A DNA stretch of 64,000 nt from NCBI GenBank assembly GCA_947177165.1, contig CAMWTP010000022.1, positions 1 through 64,000 on the forward strand, given 5' to 3'. Origin of the DNA: an uncultured Lachnospiraceae bacterium (GTDB lineage: Bacteria > Bacillota > Clostridia > Lachnospirales > Lachnospiraceae). Below, piece after piece: positions 24,477-32,739 of the stretch; position 1 is the stretch's first letter; each line of letters begins with the position of its first letter. A program made the position numbers and the translations under genes. Below the pieces are notes generated by a model, which saw only the letters and a program-made list of their open reading frames with translations, was not told where the DNA came from and made no database searches.

Positions 24477-25882
24477 TTCACACCCTCGCGCGTATCCTCC
24501 AGCACAATGCCCTTCTCCAACAGCTCATTGCGGATTGCGTCAGCCTTTGCAAAGTCTTTTGCCTTCTTGGCCGCCTTTCTCTCCTCAATCCTGGCAAGCA
24601 CATAGCGCTCCAGCTCCGCGTCCACCCCGCTGCCGGCTTCCCGCGTGGCATGTGCTGTCGTCAGATTCAGAGAGAGCACCTCGTCAAAGCTCTCCGCCAG
24701 CGCATACTTGGTCGCATCTGACATATCGTCCTTGAGCACATCGTACAGAACCGTGACCGCCATCGATGAATTCAGGTCATCGCACAGCGCAGCCTCAAAC
24801 TTTTCCCTGTAGGAAGCAAACTTTGTCCTGTCGACCTCTCCGCTCCTGTCAAGCGTCCCGATCTTCTTTACAAGCTTATCATACGCGGCCCCCATATTGT
24901 CGAGCACCTCGTAGGAAAATTCGAGCGGTTTGCGGTAGTGCGACTGCAGGCAGAAAAAGCGGTACACAATCGGATCATAGCCTTTGGATTCCAGCAGGGA
25001 CACTGTCAGGAAATCACCCTTTGACTTGCTCATCTTCCCTGACTTGTCGTTCAGGTGATGCACGTGAAACCAGTAGTTACACCACTTGTGCCCTAAGTAC
25101 GCCTCACTCTGCGCAATCTCGTTCGTGTGATGCGGGAAAATATTGTCCACACCGCCGCAGTGGATATCCATGCGCTCACCGAGATGTTTCATGCTGATGC
25201 AGGAGCACTCGATATGCCAGCCCGGATACCCGACGCCCCACGGACTGTCCCACTTCAGTTCCTGGTCGTCGAACTTGGACTTGGTAAACCACAGCACAAA
25301 GTCGCTCTTGTTCCGCTTGTTTGCATCCTCATCCACATCGTCGCGCACGCCGACTAACAGCTCCTTCTCGCTCTGGCTGGAAAATACGTAGTACTCGTCA
25401 AGCTTTGCGGTGTCGAAATAAATGTTTCCGCCGCTCTCATACGCATAACCTTTTTGGAGCAGCGTGCCGATCATATGGATAAACTCCGGGATGCAGTTCG
25501 TTGCCGGCTCCACCACATCAGGCGTCTTGATATTTAATTTGCCGCAGTCGCTGAAAAAGGCATCCGTGTAGAACCTGGCGATCTCCATCACCGTCTTATG
25601 CTCCCTCTTTGCGCCCTTGAGCATCTTATCCTCACCCGTGTCGGCATCGCTCGAGAGATGTCCCACATCCGTGATATTCATGACGCGCCTGACATCGTAT
25701 CCCACATAGCGGAGCGCTTTTTCCAGCAAATCCTCCATGATGTAGCTCCGCAGATTCCCGATGTGTGCATAGTGGTACACAGTCGGTCCGCAGGTGTACA
25801 TCGCCACTTTGCCGTCCTCATTGGGAATAAAGGGCTCCACCTTCCGCGTCAGTGTATTGTAAAAGGACACTTTGTTTTCCAT
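24461..25882 (-). CDS. cysS: Cysteine--tRNA ligase
   Basis: 473 residues. Zinc-binding Cys31 in TCGPTVYHYAHIGN, whose HIGN is the class I HIGH motif, and KMSKSKG near residue 283. WHIECSCISMKHLG and GGVDNIFPHHTNEIAQSEA are diagnostic for CysS. ATG 25882 has GGAGG about 10 bp upstream; longer frames add no family residues. It sits between cysE and mrnC as in most Firmicutes, tying cysteine synthesis to charging. There is no room for a long T-box leader in the 77-bp gap to cysE. Confidence 0.95.
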   Translation of the reverse strand: MENKVSFYNTLTRKVEPFIPNEDGKVAMYTCGPTVYHYAHIGNLRSYIMEDLLEKALRYVGYDVRRVMNITDVGHLSSDADTGEDKMLKGAKREHKTVMEIARFYTDAFFSDCGKLNIKTPDVVEPATNCIPEFIHMIGTLLQKGYAYESGGNIYFDTAKLDEYYVFSSQSEKELLVGVRDDVDEDANKRNKSDFVLWFTKSKFDDQELKWDSPWGVGYPGWHIECSCISMKHLGERMDIHCGGVDNIFPHHTNEIAQSEAYLGHKWCNYWFHVHHLNDKSGKMSKSKGDFLTVSLLESKGYDPIVYRFFCLQSHYRKPLEFSYEVLDNMGAAYDKLVKKIGTLDRSGEVDRTKFASYREKFEAALCDDLNSSMAVTVLYDVLKDDMSDATKYALAESFDEVLSLNLTTAHATREAGSGVDAELERYVLARIEERKAAKKAKDFAKADAIRNELLEKGIVLEDTREGVKWKKA

Positions 25883-25959
25883 TTTTCCATAACCTCCAGA
25901 TCTATGTATATTGATAACAGTTCCATACCTTTGTTGCACAGGCGTACAGCCATCCCGTC

Positions 25960-26658
25960 CTATCTCACATCTTTGATGTCTTCTCCTGTATCCATACCCT
26001 TTCTAAGCTGCCTGAGCTGTCGCTCCAGCTCCAGGATGCGGTTTGTCATCTCGCTGTTTGCATACTGCAGATTCCGGATATCCTCGTTTACAGGATCGGG
26101 AAGATCCACCTGATTCAGCTCCTCGCGCACAAGCTTCTGGTTGTTGCGCCGCACTACCCTGCCGGGCACACCGACCACTGTACAGTTTGGAGGAACCTCC
26201 TCGATCACAACACTGCCCGCCCCGATCTTGGAATTCTCGCCCACCTTAAAAGAGCCGATAATCTTGGCACCGGCGCTGATCATCACATTGTCGCCGATCG
26301 TGGGGTGACGCTTTCCATGCTCCTTGCCTGTACCGCCAAGCGTCACTCCCTGATACAGCGTGACGTTATTGCCGACCACCGCCGTCTCACCGATAATCAC
26401 ACCGTTTCCATGGTCTATAAAAAAATTTTCACCAATCTCCGCACCGGGATGAATCTCGATACCAGTCTTTCTGACTGCGCGCTGGGAGATCCACCTGGCA
26501 AGGAAATAATGTCCGCCCTTGTACAGCCTATGCGCCACCCGGTAGTGCATCATTACTTTAAAGCTCGGGTACAGAAAGACCTCCATGTTCGAGTGAATCG
26601 CCGGATCGCGCTCCCTTATGACTCTTATCTCATTCCTAACATTTTTTATAAATCCCAT
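25960..26658 (-). CDS. cysE: Serine O-acetyltransferase
   Basis: 232 residues. An N-terminal helical part (RDPAIHSNMEVFLYPSFKVM) precedes left-handed hexapeptide repeats: IEIHPGAEIGENFFIDHGNG, VIIGETAVVGNNVTLYQGVT, LGGTGKEHGKRHPTIGDNV. The catalytic His-Asp is in FIDHGNG. It makes O-acetylserine for cysteine synthesis. A C-terminal coiled extension (RILELERQLRQLRKGMD) is longer than in the smallest CysE forms. ATG 26658 follows GGAGG by 6 bp. Confidence 0.94.
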   Translation of the reverse strand: MGFIKNVRNEIRVIRERDPAIHSNMEVFLYPSFKVMMHYRVAHRLYKGGHYFLARWISQRAVRKTGIEIHPGAEIGENFFIDHGNGVIIGETAVVGNNVTLYQGVTLGGTGKEHGKRHPTIGDNVMISAGAKIIGSFKVGENSKIGAGSVVIEEVPPNCTVVGVPGRVVRRNNQKLVREELNQVDLPDPVNEDIRNLQYANSEMTNRILELERQLRQLRKGMDTGEDIKDVR

Positions 26659-26726
26659 CTTGTGCCTCCGTTGAGACTGTTCCACTTATTTTAAATTATG
26701 TCATGACTGCGATTTGCTTACTCGTT

Positions 26727-27458
26727 TCAGGAAACAGTTTCGACCGCCACGGCTGTGTTGAGCGCAATTTCCATCATCTGTGTGAAAGAATTCTGGCGCT
26801 CCTCGGCTGTCGTCGCCTCGCCTGTCACCAGACTGTCCGAGACTGTAAACATCGCGAGCGCGTTCTTTCCGCACCTTGCCGCATTCATGTACAGGGCTGC
26901 AGCCTCCATCTCCACACAGAGTACACCCATCTTCTGCCAGCCCTCGTTGGCGGCATCATTGTCATTGTAAAACACATCCGATGACAAAATATTTCCCACA
27001 TGATAGTGCGCGCCCGCCTGTTCCGCCTGCGCGATCGCCTCCTTCAACAATGTATAGCTTGCAATCGGGGCAAATGTGCCGCCCAGTCCATACTGGCCTG
27101 CATAGTTGGAATTTGTGCACGCTCCCATGCCAAATACGATATCGCGAATCTTTACCTTTTCCTGCATCGCGCCAGTCGAGCCGATCCGCATAATATTCTC
27201 CACATCAAAGAAATGAAAAAGCTCATACGAATAAATCCCGATCGTCGGCATTCCCATACCGCTCGCCATTACGCTGATCTTCGTCCCCTTATAAGTCCCT
27301 GTGTATCCCTGAATACCCCTGATATTGTTGACGAGAACCGCATTCTCCAGAAAATTCTCAGCGATAAACTTTGAGCGAAGCGGATCGCCGGGCATCAGCA
27401 CGGTCTTTCCAAACGCATCCTTCTCCGCATTGATATGTGGTGTTGTGACAAGTGACAT
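26727..27458 (-). CDS. deoD: Purine-nucleoside phosphorylase, DeoD type
   Basis: 243 residues, the hexameric DeoD length. Seen: TPHINAEKDAFGKTVLMPGD with the phosphate-binding Gly-Asp and RSKFIAE, ASGMGMPTIGIYSYEL, MRIGSTGA, and the base-binding CVEMEAAALYMNA with SDSLVTGE. It splits purine nucleosides with phosphate. It stands between cysE and the Eis-like gene, an insertion relative to the Bacillus ispF-cysE order. Confidence 0.94.
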   Translation of the reverse strand: MSLVTTPHINAEKDAFGKTVLMPGDPLRSKFIAENFLENAVLVNNIRGIQGYTGTYKGTKISVMASGMGMPTIGIYSYELFHFFDVENIMRIGSTGAMQEKVKIRDIVFGMGACTNSNYAGQYGLGGTFAPIASYTLLKEAIAQAEQAGAHYHVGNILSSDVFYNDNDAANEGWQKMGVLCVEMEAAALYMNAARCGKNALAMFTVSDSLVTGEATTAEERQNSFTQMMEIALNTAVAVETVS

Positions 27459-27488
27459 ACTGCATCCCTCCTGTATTTTTCCTGTTCA

Positions 27489-28616
27489 TTAAAATATCTC
27501 ATTTACAAACGCCGGACCTGCCAGATATATACTATCAAATTTCGCATTTTGTTTCAACTTCGTATACGCAAAAAGAAATGCGGTAAACGCGCCGATCGTG
27601 GTCGTGACCTCCGGGCGCATGGAAGAATCCGGAGAATCGCTTTCCTTCCCAGTCTCCGGCTCTTCCACGCGTTCCATGCGGCTTCCCTGCTCATCAATGT
27701 ACCATATGAAAAGTCCGTCGTTCTCCGCAATCACCGGATCGCTGAGCCGGATCGCAATCGTTATCTTTCCATTTCCCGCGACGTGGCGCAGCATTTCCGG
27801 CATATTTACAATCCTTGCCATGACAGCCGGACTTTTCCCCTTCTCCGTCAGGAGATAACATTCCCTGTCAAAAGCCTGATCAAACACAACCTCTCCGGTG
27901 CTGCCCGCCGCAGTGTCTGTACATATAAAATACCCTTTCCGTATCCCGCTCTCCATAATCTGAAACAGATTACCGCCGCTGCGCAGCAGTCTTTCCTGCA
28001 GCTGCTCATAGTACGCCGCTCTTCTGATCACAAAAAATCCATACTGCCTGCAGAGCCTCGCATTGACAAAATGCGCAAGGGAGAGCATATCCTCCTGCGT
28101 GACCGCCTGCAGCGTCATGTCGGGAATATCCAGGGAGACGCTCTCTCCCCTCGATGCCCGCGCTAACATTTCCAGTGTTATCGTTTCTGTGTTCAAAGTG
28201 TAACGCGGTCTGTCATAAATGTACTCAAATCCGAACTTTCCGAAAAAGTCTGCGCCTTCCACAAGACAGACCGGAACCTGCATCTGATTCTGATATGCAA
28301 GCGCGCTCGATATCAGTTTTTCCGCCATATCCTCGTTGCGGTGTTCCTCTTTCGCGGGTACGGCGCTGATCAGATTTGTCTCCACCCGCTCAATATCCGC
28401 CATACAGGGCAGACGTCCCGCACTGGCAGCAGGCGGATTTCTGTGCATTGCCGCAACACAGGATGCAAGTTCCAGCACAGAGAATGTCCCGTTATCCTGC
28501 GTTGAAAAAATAATCCGGTTCTCGGACTCCTCATGCAAAACAGCAATATCATATTCCCTTTTGATCTTTTCGATAACATTTTTGCGGGATTCCCGTTCCC
28601 CGATGATTTGATCCAT
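27489..28616 (-). CDS. Eis-like GNAT acetyltransferase, divergent
   Basis: 375 residues. The order of segments follows Eis-type acetyltransferases: an N-terminal acetyl-CoA domain in which SAVPAKEEHRNEDMAEKLIS corresponds to the usual VATxPEYRxxGxxxxLL stretch, then FFGKFGFEYIYDRPRYTL, a middle domain, and an SCP2-like C-terminal end SIYLAGPAFVNEIF. The R/Q-x-x-G-x-G/A loop that binds acetyl-CoA is replaced by HRNEDMAEK, so catalysis is doubtful. Start at ATG 28616; an upstream purine-rich site is weak. The function is unknown. Confidence 0.62.
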   Translation of the reverse strand: MDQIIGERESRKNVIEKIKREYDIAVLHEESENRIIFSTQDNGTFSVLELASCVAAMHRNPPAASAGRLPCMADIERVETNLISAVPAKEEHRNEDMAEKLISSALAYQNQMQVPVCLVEGADFFGKFGFEYIYDRPRYTLNTETITLEMLARASRGESVSLDIPDMTLQAVTQEDMLSLAHFVNARLCRQYGFFVIRRAAYYEQLQERLLRSGGNLFQIMESGIRKGYFICTDTAAGSTGEVVFDQAFDRECYLLTEKGKSPAVMARIVNMPEMLRHVAGNGKITIAIRLSDPVIAENDGLFIWYIDEQGSRMERVEEPETGKESDSPDSSMRPEVTTTIGAFTAFLFAYTKLKQNAKFDSIYLAGPAFVNEIF

Positions 28617-28685
28617 ATCTCAGTCCAACCGTCTTTTTTATTGATATCGGCGCATGAAAACGCCCAAACTGTACATTGTCCTAAT

Positions 28686-29231
28686 TCAGTGCGTCAGAGC
28701 ACTGCACCCGGGACAGCTTTCGCAGGAACGCGCACCCGCTTCCATCGTCGCCATCTCCCTCGGACTCGTGAGCATACAGACTGCCTGCGCGGAGATTCCC
28801 TTTCCCTCGCCCGTAAATCCAAGCCCTTCCTCCGTCGTCGCCTTGACATTGACCTGATCTGCGCTGATTCCCAGCGCTTTTGCGATATTCCCGCGCATCT
28901 GGTCAATGTAAGGACGCATCTTGGGTGCCTGCGCAATGATCGTCGCGTCGATATTCTCGACAAAGAACATATTTTCCTCCAGCAGTTTCCCGACCTTTTC
29001 CAGCAGTATCATGCTCGAAATTCCTTTGTAGGCGGGATCTGTATCCGGAAAATGCTTTCCGATATCGCCGAGCGCCGCCGCGCCCAGCAGCGCATCCGCC
29101 ACCGCGTGCAGCAGCACATCCGCATCGGAATGCCCCAACAGTCCCAACTCATATGGTATCGTCACACCGCCCATGACAAGCGGACGCCCCTCCACGAGGC
29201 GGTGCACGTCATATCCCATTCCTATTCTCAT
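28686..29231 (-). CDS. ispF: 2-C-methyl-D-erythritol 2,4-cyclodiphosphate synthase
   Basis: 181 residues; the usual length is 155-160. Metal ligands in GYDVHRL (Asp8, His10) and [19 protein letters not shown] are present, as are DTDPAYKG and [18 protein letters not shown]. It acts in the MEP isoprenoid pathway. The C-terminus carries an extra stretch of about 24 residues ending [12 protein letters not shown], with a CxxC pair not found in standard IspF. It lies 44 bp after the hexomutase gene. Confidence 0.93.
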   Translation of the reverse strand: MRIGMGYDVHRLVEGRPLVMGGVTIPYELGLLGHSDADVLLHAVADALLGAAALGDIGKHFPDTDPAYKGISSMILLEKVGKLLEENMFFVENIDATIIAQAPKMRPYIDQMRGNIAKALGISADQVNVKATTEEGLGFTGEGKGISAQAVCMLTSPREMATMEAGARSCESCPGCSALTH

Positions 29232-29275
29232 TCCAGTCTCCTATTATCATGTTTTCATGCAACCCTGTATATTTC

Positions 29276-30790
29276 CTAGCGGGCCGGTACTGCCATCCTG
29301 TCATACCCGTCGAGGAGCTCCAGCACGATATCAAAGAGTTTATCACAGTCGCCCTCCCTGACGCCTTCAATATTGAGCGGCATCTGCGGATCGTGCAGCG
29401 ACATGCGCAACAGCAGCCAGCCTTTCACCTCGTCAGTGTCAAAAGTGATACGGATACCCTCATAGGAATTCGGCGCAATGTGATATCCCCTCTCTTTTGC
29501 CCTCTCCTCAAAGGTATTCAGAGCCTCTTTGCCGTACGACTTGAAATCCTCCCCCTGTATCCGGAAGCGGTACTCCCTCTCCTCAAATCCCTTCTCCAAA
29601 TTCTCTATGAAGGAAGCGAGCGCCTTGTTCTCCTTTGCCGCCTTCGCGAGCGCGATCAACAGCTTCACTGCCATATAAGCGCCGTCATCAAGGAAATAAT
29701 TCTCGCTGAGCGCCCCGTGCCCGGAAGTCTCGATCGCAAGCGGCGACACCACGCCCTCGCTGTTCAGACGGATTGACTCGTTGATGACATTCTTGTATCC
29801 TCTCATATACCTGTGATGCTTCATGCCGATACCCTCGATAAAGCGTGTCAGCCTGTCGCTGGTAACAGAGTCCGTGACGATGGTTCCGCCAGGGTAATCC
29901 TCCGCAACGATCGCAGTCATCATCGCAATGATCGCATCCCGGTTCACCTCGTCGCCGTTTGGAAGCACCGCTGACATCCTGTCCACGTCCGTGTCAAATA
30001 TGATACCCAGATCCGCCTTGTTTTTCAGCACCGCCTGCCGGATGGCCTCCATCGCCTCTTTATTCTCGGGGTTTGGGATATGATTCGGAAAATGCCCGTC
30101 GGGCTCCAGAAACTGGCTTCCCGTCGTGTCCGCGCCGAGCGGATTCAATACCTTCTCCACGAAAAAGCCGCCGGCACCGTTCCCTGTGTCAACCACGATA
30201 TGCAGCCCCGTGAGCGGTCTGTCGTAATTTTCGGCATTTTTGTCGCCATTAAGGCTCTTTCTTATCTTCTCCTGCAAAAATTCACAATATACAGAAATGG
30301 AATCAACTTTTTCCACACTGGACAGATCCGCGTCCGCTGCCGCCAGACCCGACGCCGTCTCGAGCACCTTCGTGATGTCGTCGTGCTCCAGACCGCCGTC
30401 CCTGTCAAAAAACTTGTAACCGTTTCTGTTAAACGGAAGGTGGCTTGCCGTGATCATGATTGCCCCGTCAAACGCAAACTCCTCAAACACCGTTGTCATG
30501 AACATCGAAGGCGTCGACACAAGACCGCAGTCGTATACCTTTGCCCCTGCTGCCACAATTCCCTTCGCTGCCGCCGCAAACAGACTGTCAGCCGTAATCC
30601 TCGAATCGTGACCAATGCCGATCCGAAGTTCACTGATCTTCTTTCCCTTCTTGTCCGCAAGCCATCTGACGAAGCCGCCGCCAATCAGATTACCCGCATC
30701 CTCCGTGAGATTCACATTCTCCCCTGCAATCCCCTCACACGCAATCCCGCGTATATCGCTTCCATTTTGAAGCTTCATAATATCAGCCAT
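29276..30790 (-). CDS. Phosphomannomutase/phosphoglucomutase
   Basis: 504 residues of the alpha-D-phosphohexomutase superfamily. The phosphoserine loop is TASHLPFNRNG (Ser116), the metal loop DTDVDR (near 267, instead of the common DGDxDR), the sugar loop ETSGHGALSE, and the phosphate-binding region NSYEGIRITFD. The wide form with SHLPFNRNG is usual in Clostridia; which hexose it prefers cannot be told. GGAGGG stands 8 bp before the ATG. It is the first gene of a minus-strand run; the upstream gap carries repeat copy B. Confidence 0.9.
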   Translation of the reverse strand: MADIMKLQNGSDIRGIACEGIAGENVNLTEDAGNLIGGGFVRWLADKKGKKISELRIGIGHDSRITADSLFAAAAKGIVAAGAKVYDCGLVSTPSMFMTTVFEEFAFDGAIMITASHLPFNRNGYKFFDRDGGLEHDDITKVLETASGLAAADADLSSVEKVDSISVYCEFLQEKIRKSLNGDKNAENYDRPLTGLHIVVDTGNGAGGFFVEKVLNPLGADTTGSQFLEPDGHFPNHIPNPENKEAMEAIRQAVLKNKADLGIIFDTDVDRMSAVLPNGDEVNRDAIIAMMTAIVAEDYPGGTIVTDSVTSDRLTRFIEGIGMKHHRYMRGYKNVINESIRLNSEGVVSPLAIETSGHGALSENYFLDDGAYMAVKLLIALAKAAKENKALASFIENLEKGFEEREYRFRIQGEDFKSYGKEALNTFEERAKERGYHIAPNSYEGIRITFDTDEVKGWLLLRMSLHDPQMPLNIEGVREGDCDKLFDIVLELLDGYDRMAVPAR

Positions 30791-30837
30791 CTCGTACCCT
30801 CCGTGTTATCCAGTCCTGAATCAGAACTATTTACTAA

Positions 30838-30894
30838 GAAACCGTTAACAAATTACCCACAGCGTCCTGTCACAGGCAGCTTCTGAACAGTTCC
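30838..30894. repeat. Dispersed hairpin repeat, copy B
   Basis: Read on the minus strand, it starts GGAACTGTTCAGAA, contains CCTGTGACAGG (itself a hairpin) and GTAATTTGTTAAC, and ends in AACGGTTTC. It aligns end to end with copy A at 16226-16283 in inverted orientation. It lies in the gap between the divergent hexomutase and CmpB-like genes. Confidence 0.65.
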
Positions 30895-30960
30895 TCGCCG
30901 TGTTACATATTTATCATAATATCATAACTTTTGTTAAAAAGGAATATCCATTCGCGCGCT

Positions 30961-30988
30961 TTCATTTGTGAAATTTTTCACGAATGAA
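30961..30988. promoter_or_regulatory. 28-bp palindrome upstream of CmpB-like gene
   Basis: Two 14-base arms match at 12 positions (TTCATT-x-GTGAAA on each strand) with no loop gap. The size fits a dimeric regulator site. It lies about 95 bp before the ATG of the membrane protein gene and 170 bp before the divergent hexomutase start. No regulator is adjacent. Confidence 0.45.
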
Positions 30989-31082
30989 TCCGTACTTTTG
31001 GGGATACTATTGTATGACAGGCATGGCTGCAATTTTTTGGATTTGCGGCTGAATCTGCTGTCGGGAGGTCTCTGACTGCATC

Positions 31083-31658
31083 ATGAGAGAAAAAACAATT
31101 CGTCCATTTGACTACTATGCACTGCTTTTCTTTGCCACAGCCTTCGCCGGGTGGCTGTGGGAAGCACTGCTCTATCTGGCAACAGCCCACACTTTTGTGA
31201 ACAGAGGTGTGTACAGAGGTCCCTATCTGCCCATCTACGGTGTCGGCTGTGTTCTTCTGATTCTGCTGTTCCACAGGCTGCGCAGGCACCCTGTGATCGT
31301 TTTTGTGCTGTCCTGCCTTCTGTGCACAACTCTCGAATATTTCTCCGGCGTGTGGCTTCTGTGGAAATGGGGCGTCCGCTGGTGGGATTACAGCGGTCAT
31401 ATCTGCAATATAGACGGACACATCTGCCTGACAAGCTCTGTCGGATTCGGTCTTGGCGGCGCGCTGCTCATCTGTCTCTTTCAGCCTGTGTTCAACAAGT
31501 ATTACCACCGCATGACCATCGCCGTGCGGGTGACGCTGTGCATCGTGTTCACGCTGATTTTTATCGCAGATGCCGCCTATTCCGCCATTCTGCCAAATAC
31601 CGGGGAGCATATCAGCACTTTTTGTCCTTGCAATTGTGCCTCAAATCCCTTAATATGA
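31083..31658 (+). CDS. Putative ABC-transporter type IV (CmpB-like) membrane protein
   Basis: 191 residues with five hydrophobic helices. Family marks: AFAGWLWEALLY, NRGVYRGPYLPIYGVG, LEYFSGVWLLWKWGVRWWDY and ICLTSSVGFGLGG, which match PF06541-type proteins. Despite the family name no ABC partner is near. The ribosome site (GGGAGG) is rather far (14 bp) from the ATG. It probably shares a transcript with the CYTH gene 87 bp downstream. Confidence 0.78.
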   Translation: MREKTIRPFDYYALLFFATAFAGWLWEALLYLATAHTFVNRGVYRGPYLPIYGVGCVLLILLFHRLRRHPVIVFVLSCLLCTTLEYFSGVWLLWKWGVRWWDYSGHICNIDGHICLTSSVGFGLGGALLICLFQPVFNKYYHRMTIAVRVTLCIVFTLIFIADAAYSAILPNTGEHISTFCPCNCASNPLI

Positions 31659-31745
31659 AAGCAAAGACTGACAACTCCGGCTCCTCACTCATTTTCGTGA
31701 CCGGAAAAATAAGGTATTGTTATGAATAGGAAGGAAAGACAAATC

Positions 31746-32246
31746 ATGGAAAACATGGAAATTGAGAAAAAATACACGATCAAAAAGCTGCCCGAAAACC
31801 TTGAAAGCTACCCCTGCAAAATCATTGAGCAGGCTTATCTGAACACGTCCCCTGTCGTCCGCGTCCGCCAGTCCAACGACTCTTACTATCTGACCTACAA
31901 GGGAAGCGGTCTGATGGCGCGGGAGGAATACAATCTTCCCCTCGACGAAGCGTCCTACCGTCACCTGCTCGCAAAAGCCGACGGAAATGTCATATCCAAG
32001 AAGAGATATGTCATTCCCATCGAAAATCCGCAGTTCGACGACAGCTGCCGCCCTCTGACCGCACCAGAACTCTCGATTGAACTTGATGTCTTTGCGCCGC
32101 CTTTTGCGCCCTTGATCATGGCGGAAGTGGAGTTTTCCAGCGTGGAGATGGCGGATGCCTTTATCCCGCCCGCATGGTTTGACGAGGATGTGACCAACGA
32201 TCCTGCATACCACAACTCTGTCATGAGCCGGAAGAAGTTTGATTAG
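31746..32246 (+). CDS. CYTH-domain protein (adenylate cyclase/thiamine triphosphatase fold)
   Basis: 166 residues. The CYTH signature EIEKKY stands at the N-terminus, followed by alternating charged strands VVRVRQSNDSYYLTYKG, YNLPLDEASY, ISKKRYVIP and LSIELDVF. CYTH enzymes form a tunnel that binds triphosphates with metal ions; activities include tripolyphosphatase and adenylate cyclase. Because a cyclic-nucleotide-binding protein lies 6 kb away, cyclase activity is possible but unproven. ATG 31746 is favoured over 31722, as AGGAAGG lies 10 bp upstream. Confidence 0.85.
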   Translation: MENMEIEKKYTIKKLPENLESYPCKIIEQAYLNTSPVVRVRQSNDSYYLTYKGSGLMAREEYNLPLDEASYRHLLAKADGNVISKKRYVIPIENPQFDDSCRPLTAPELSIELDVFAPPFAPLIMAEVEFSSVEMADAFIPPAWFDEDVTNDPAYHNSVMSRKKFD

Positions 32247-32295
32247 CTGATCGTTTTACCTGAAAGGTTTCCATCCAGATTTTTTATTTTCGGGA

Positions 32296-32324
32296 TTGCA
32301 TTTTTACCCACATAGTGTTAATAT
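32296..32324 (+). promoter_or_regulatory. Promoter of the blaI-like operon
   Basis: TTGCAT (32296-32301) and TAATAT (32319-32324) are 17 bp apart, about 35 bp before the blaI-like start codon. No clear TACA/TGTA BlaI dyad is seen around it. Confidence 0.6.
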
Positions 32325-32364
32325 ATACATACCTACAAAACGTCGATATAAAAAGGAGAACTTT

Positions 32365-32739
32365 ATGGCACAGCAGATTTCCGAGTCGGAACTGATATTG
32401 ATGAAAATCATTTGGAGACATGGCGGGACCGCCCTCTTCTCATCCATCATGGAAGAACTGGAAAAAGACAAAAATGAATGGAAGAACAACACCGTACTCA
32501 CCCTGCTTTCCCGGCTGGTGGAAAAAAAGTTCTTGAAAATCAAGAAAATCGGCAGACGGAATGAGTACGTAGCTGCAGTGACGGAAGCAGAATACCAGAC
32601 GATGCAGACCCACAGCTTTCTCGATAAAATCTACGGGGGAAACGTGAAAAATCTAGTGTCTACATTGCTGCGGCAGGACATTCTCTCAGCAGATGAATTG
32701 AGAGAGATTGAATCATTCTGGAGAAAAGAAAATGAGTGA
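32365..32739 (+). CDS. BlaI/MecI/CopY-family repressor
   Basis: 124 residues. The winged helix-turn-helix spans ISESELILMKIIWRHGG to TVLTLLSRLVEKKFLKIKKI, with the wing GRRNEYVAAVTEAEY, and a C-terminal dimer helix. AAGGAG stands 6 bp before ATG 32365. The last codons overlap the downstream M56 peptidase start (ATGAGTGA), the standard BlaI-BlaR1 coupling. The signalling model is that the membrane peptidase cleaves this repressor. No beta-lactamase is nearby. Confidence 0.9.
   Translation: MAQQISESELILMKIIWRHGGTALFSSIMEELEKDKNEWKNNTVLTLLSRLVEKKFLKIKKIGRRNEYVAAVTEAEYQTMQTHSFLDKIYGGNVKNLVSTLLRQDILSADELREIESFWRKENE

Noticed and set aside
25883-25959. T-box leader before cysS
   Set aside because: The gap is 77 bp and shows no specifier or antiterminator pattern; the trpS gap is only 26 bp.
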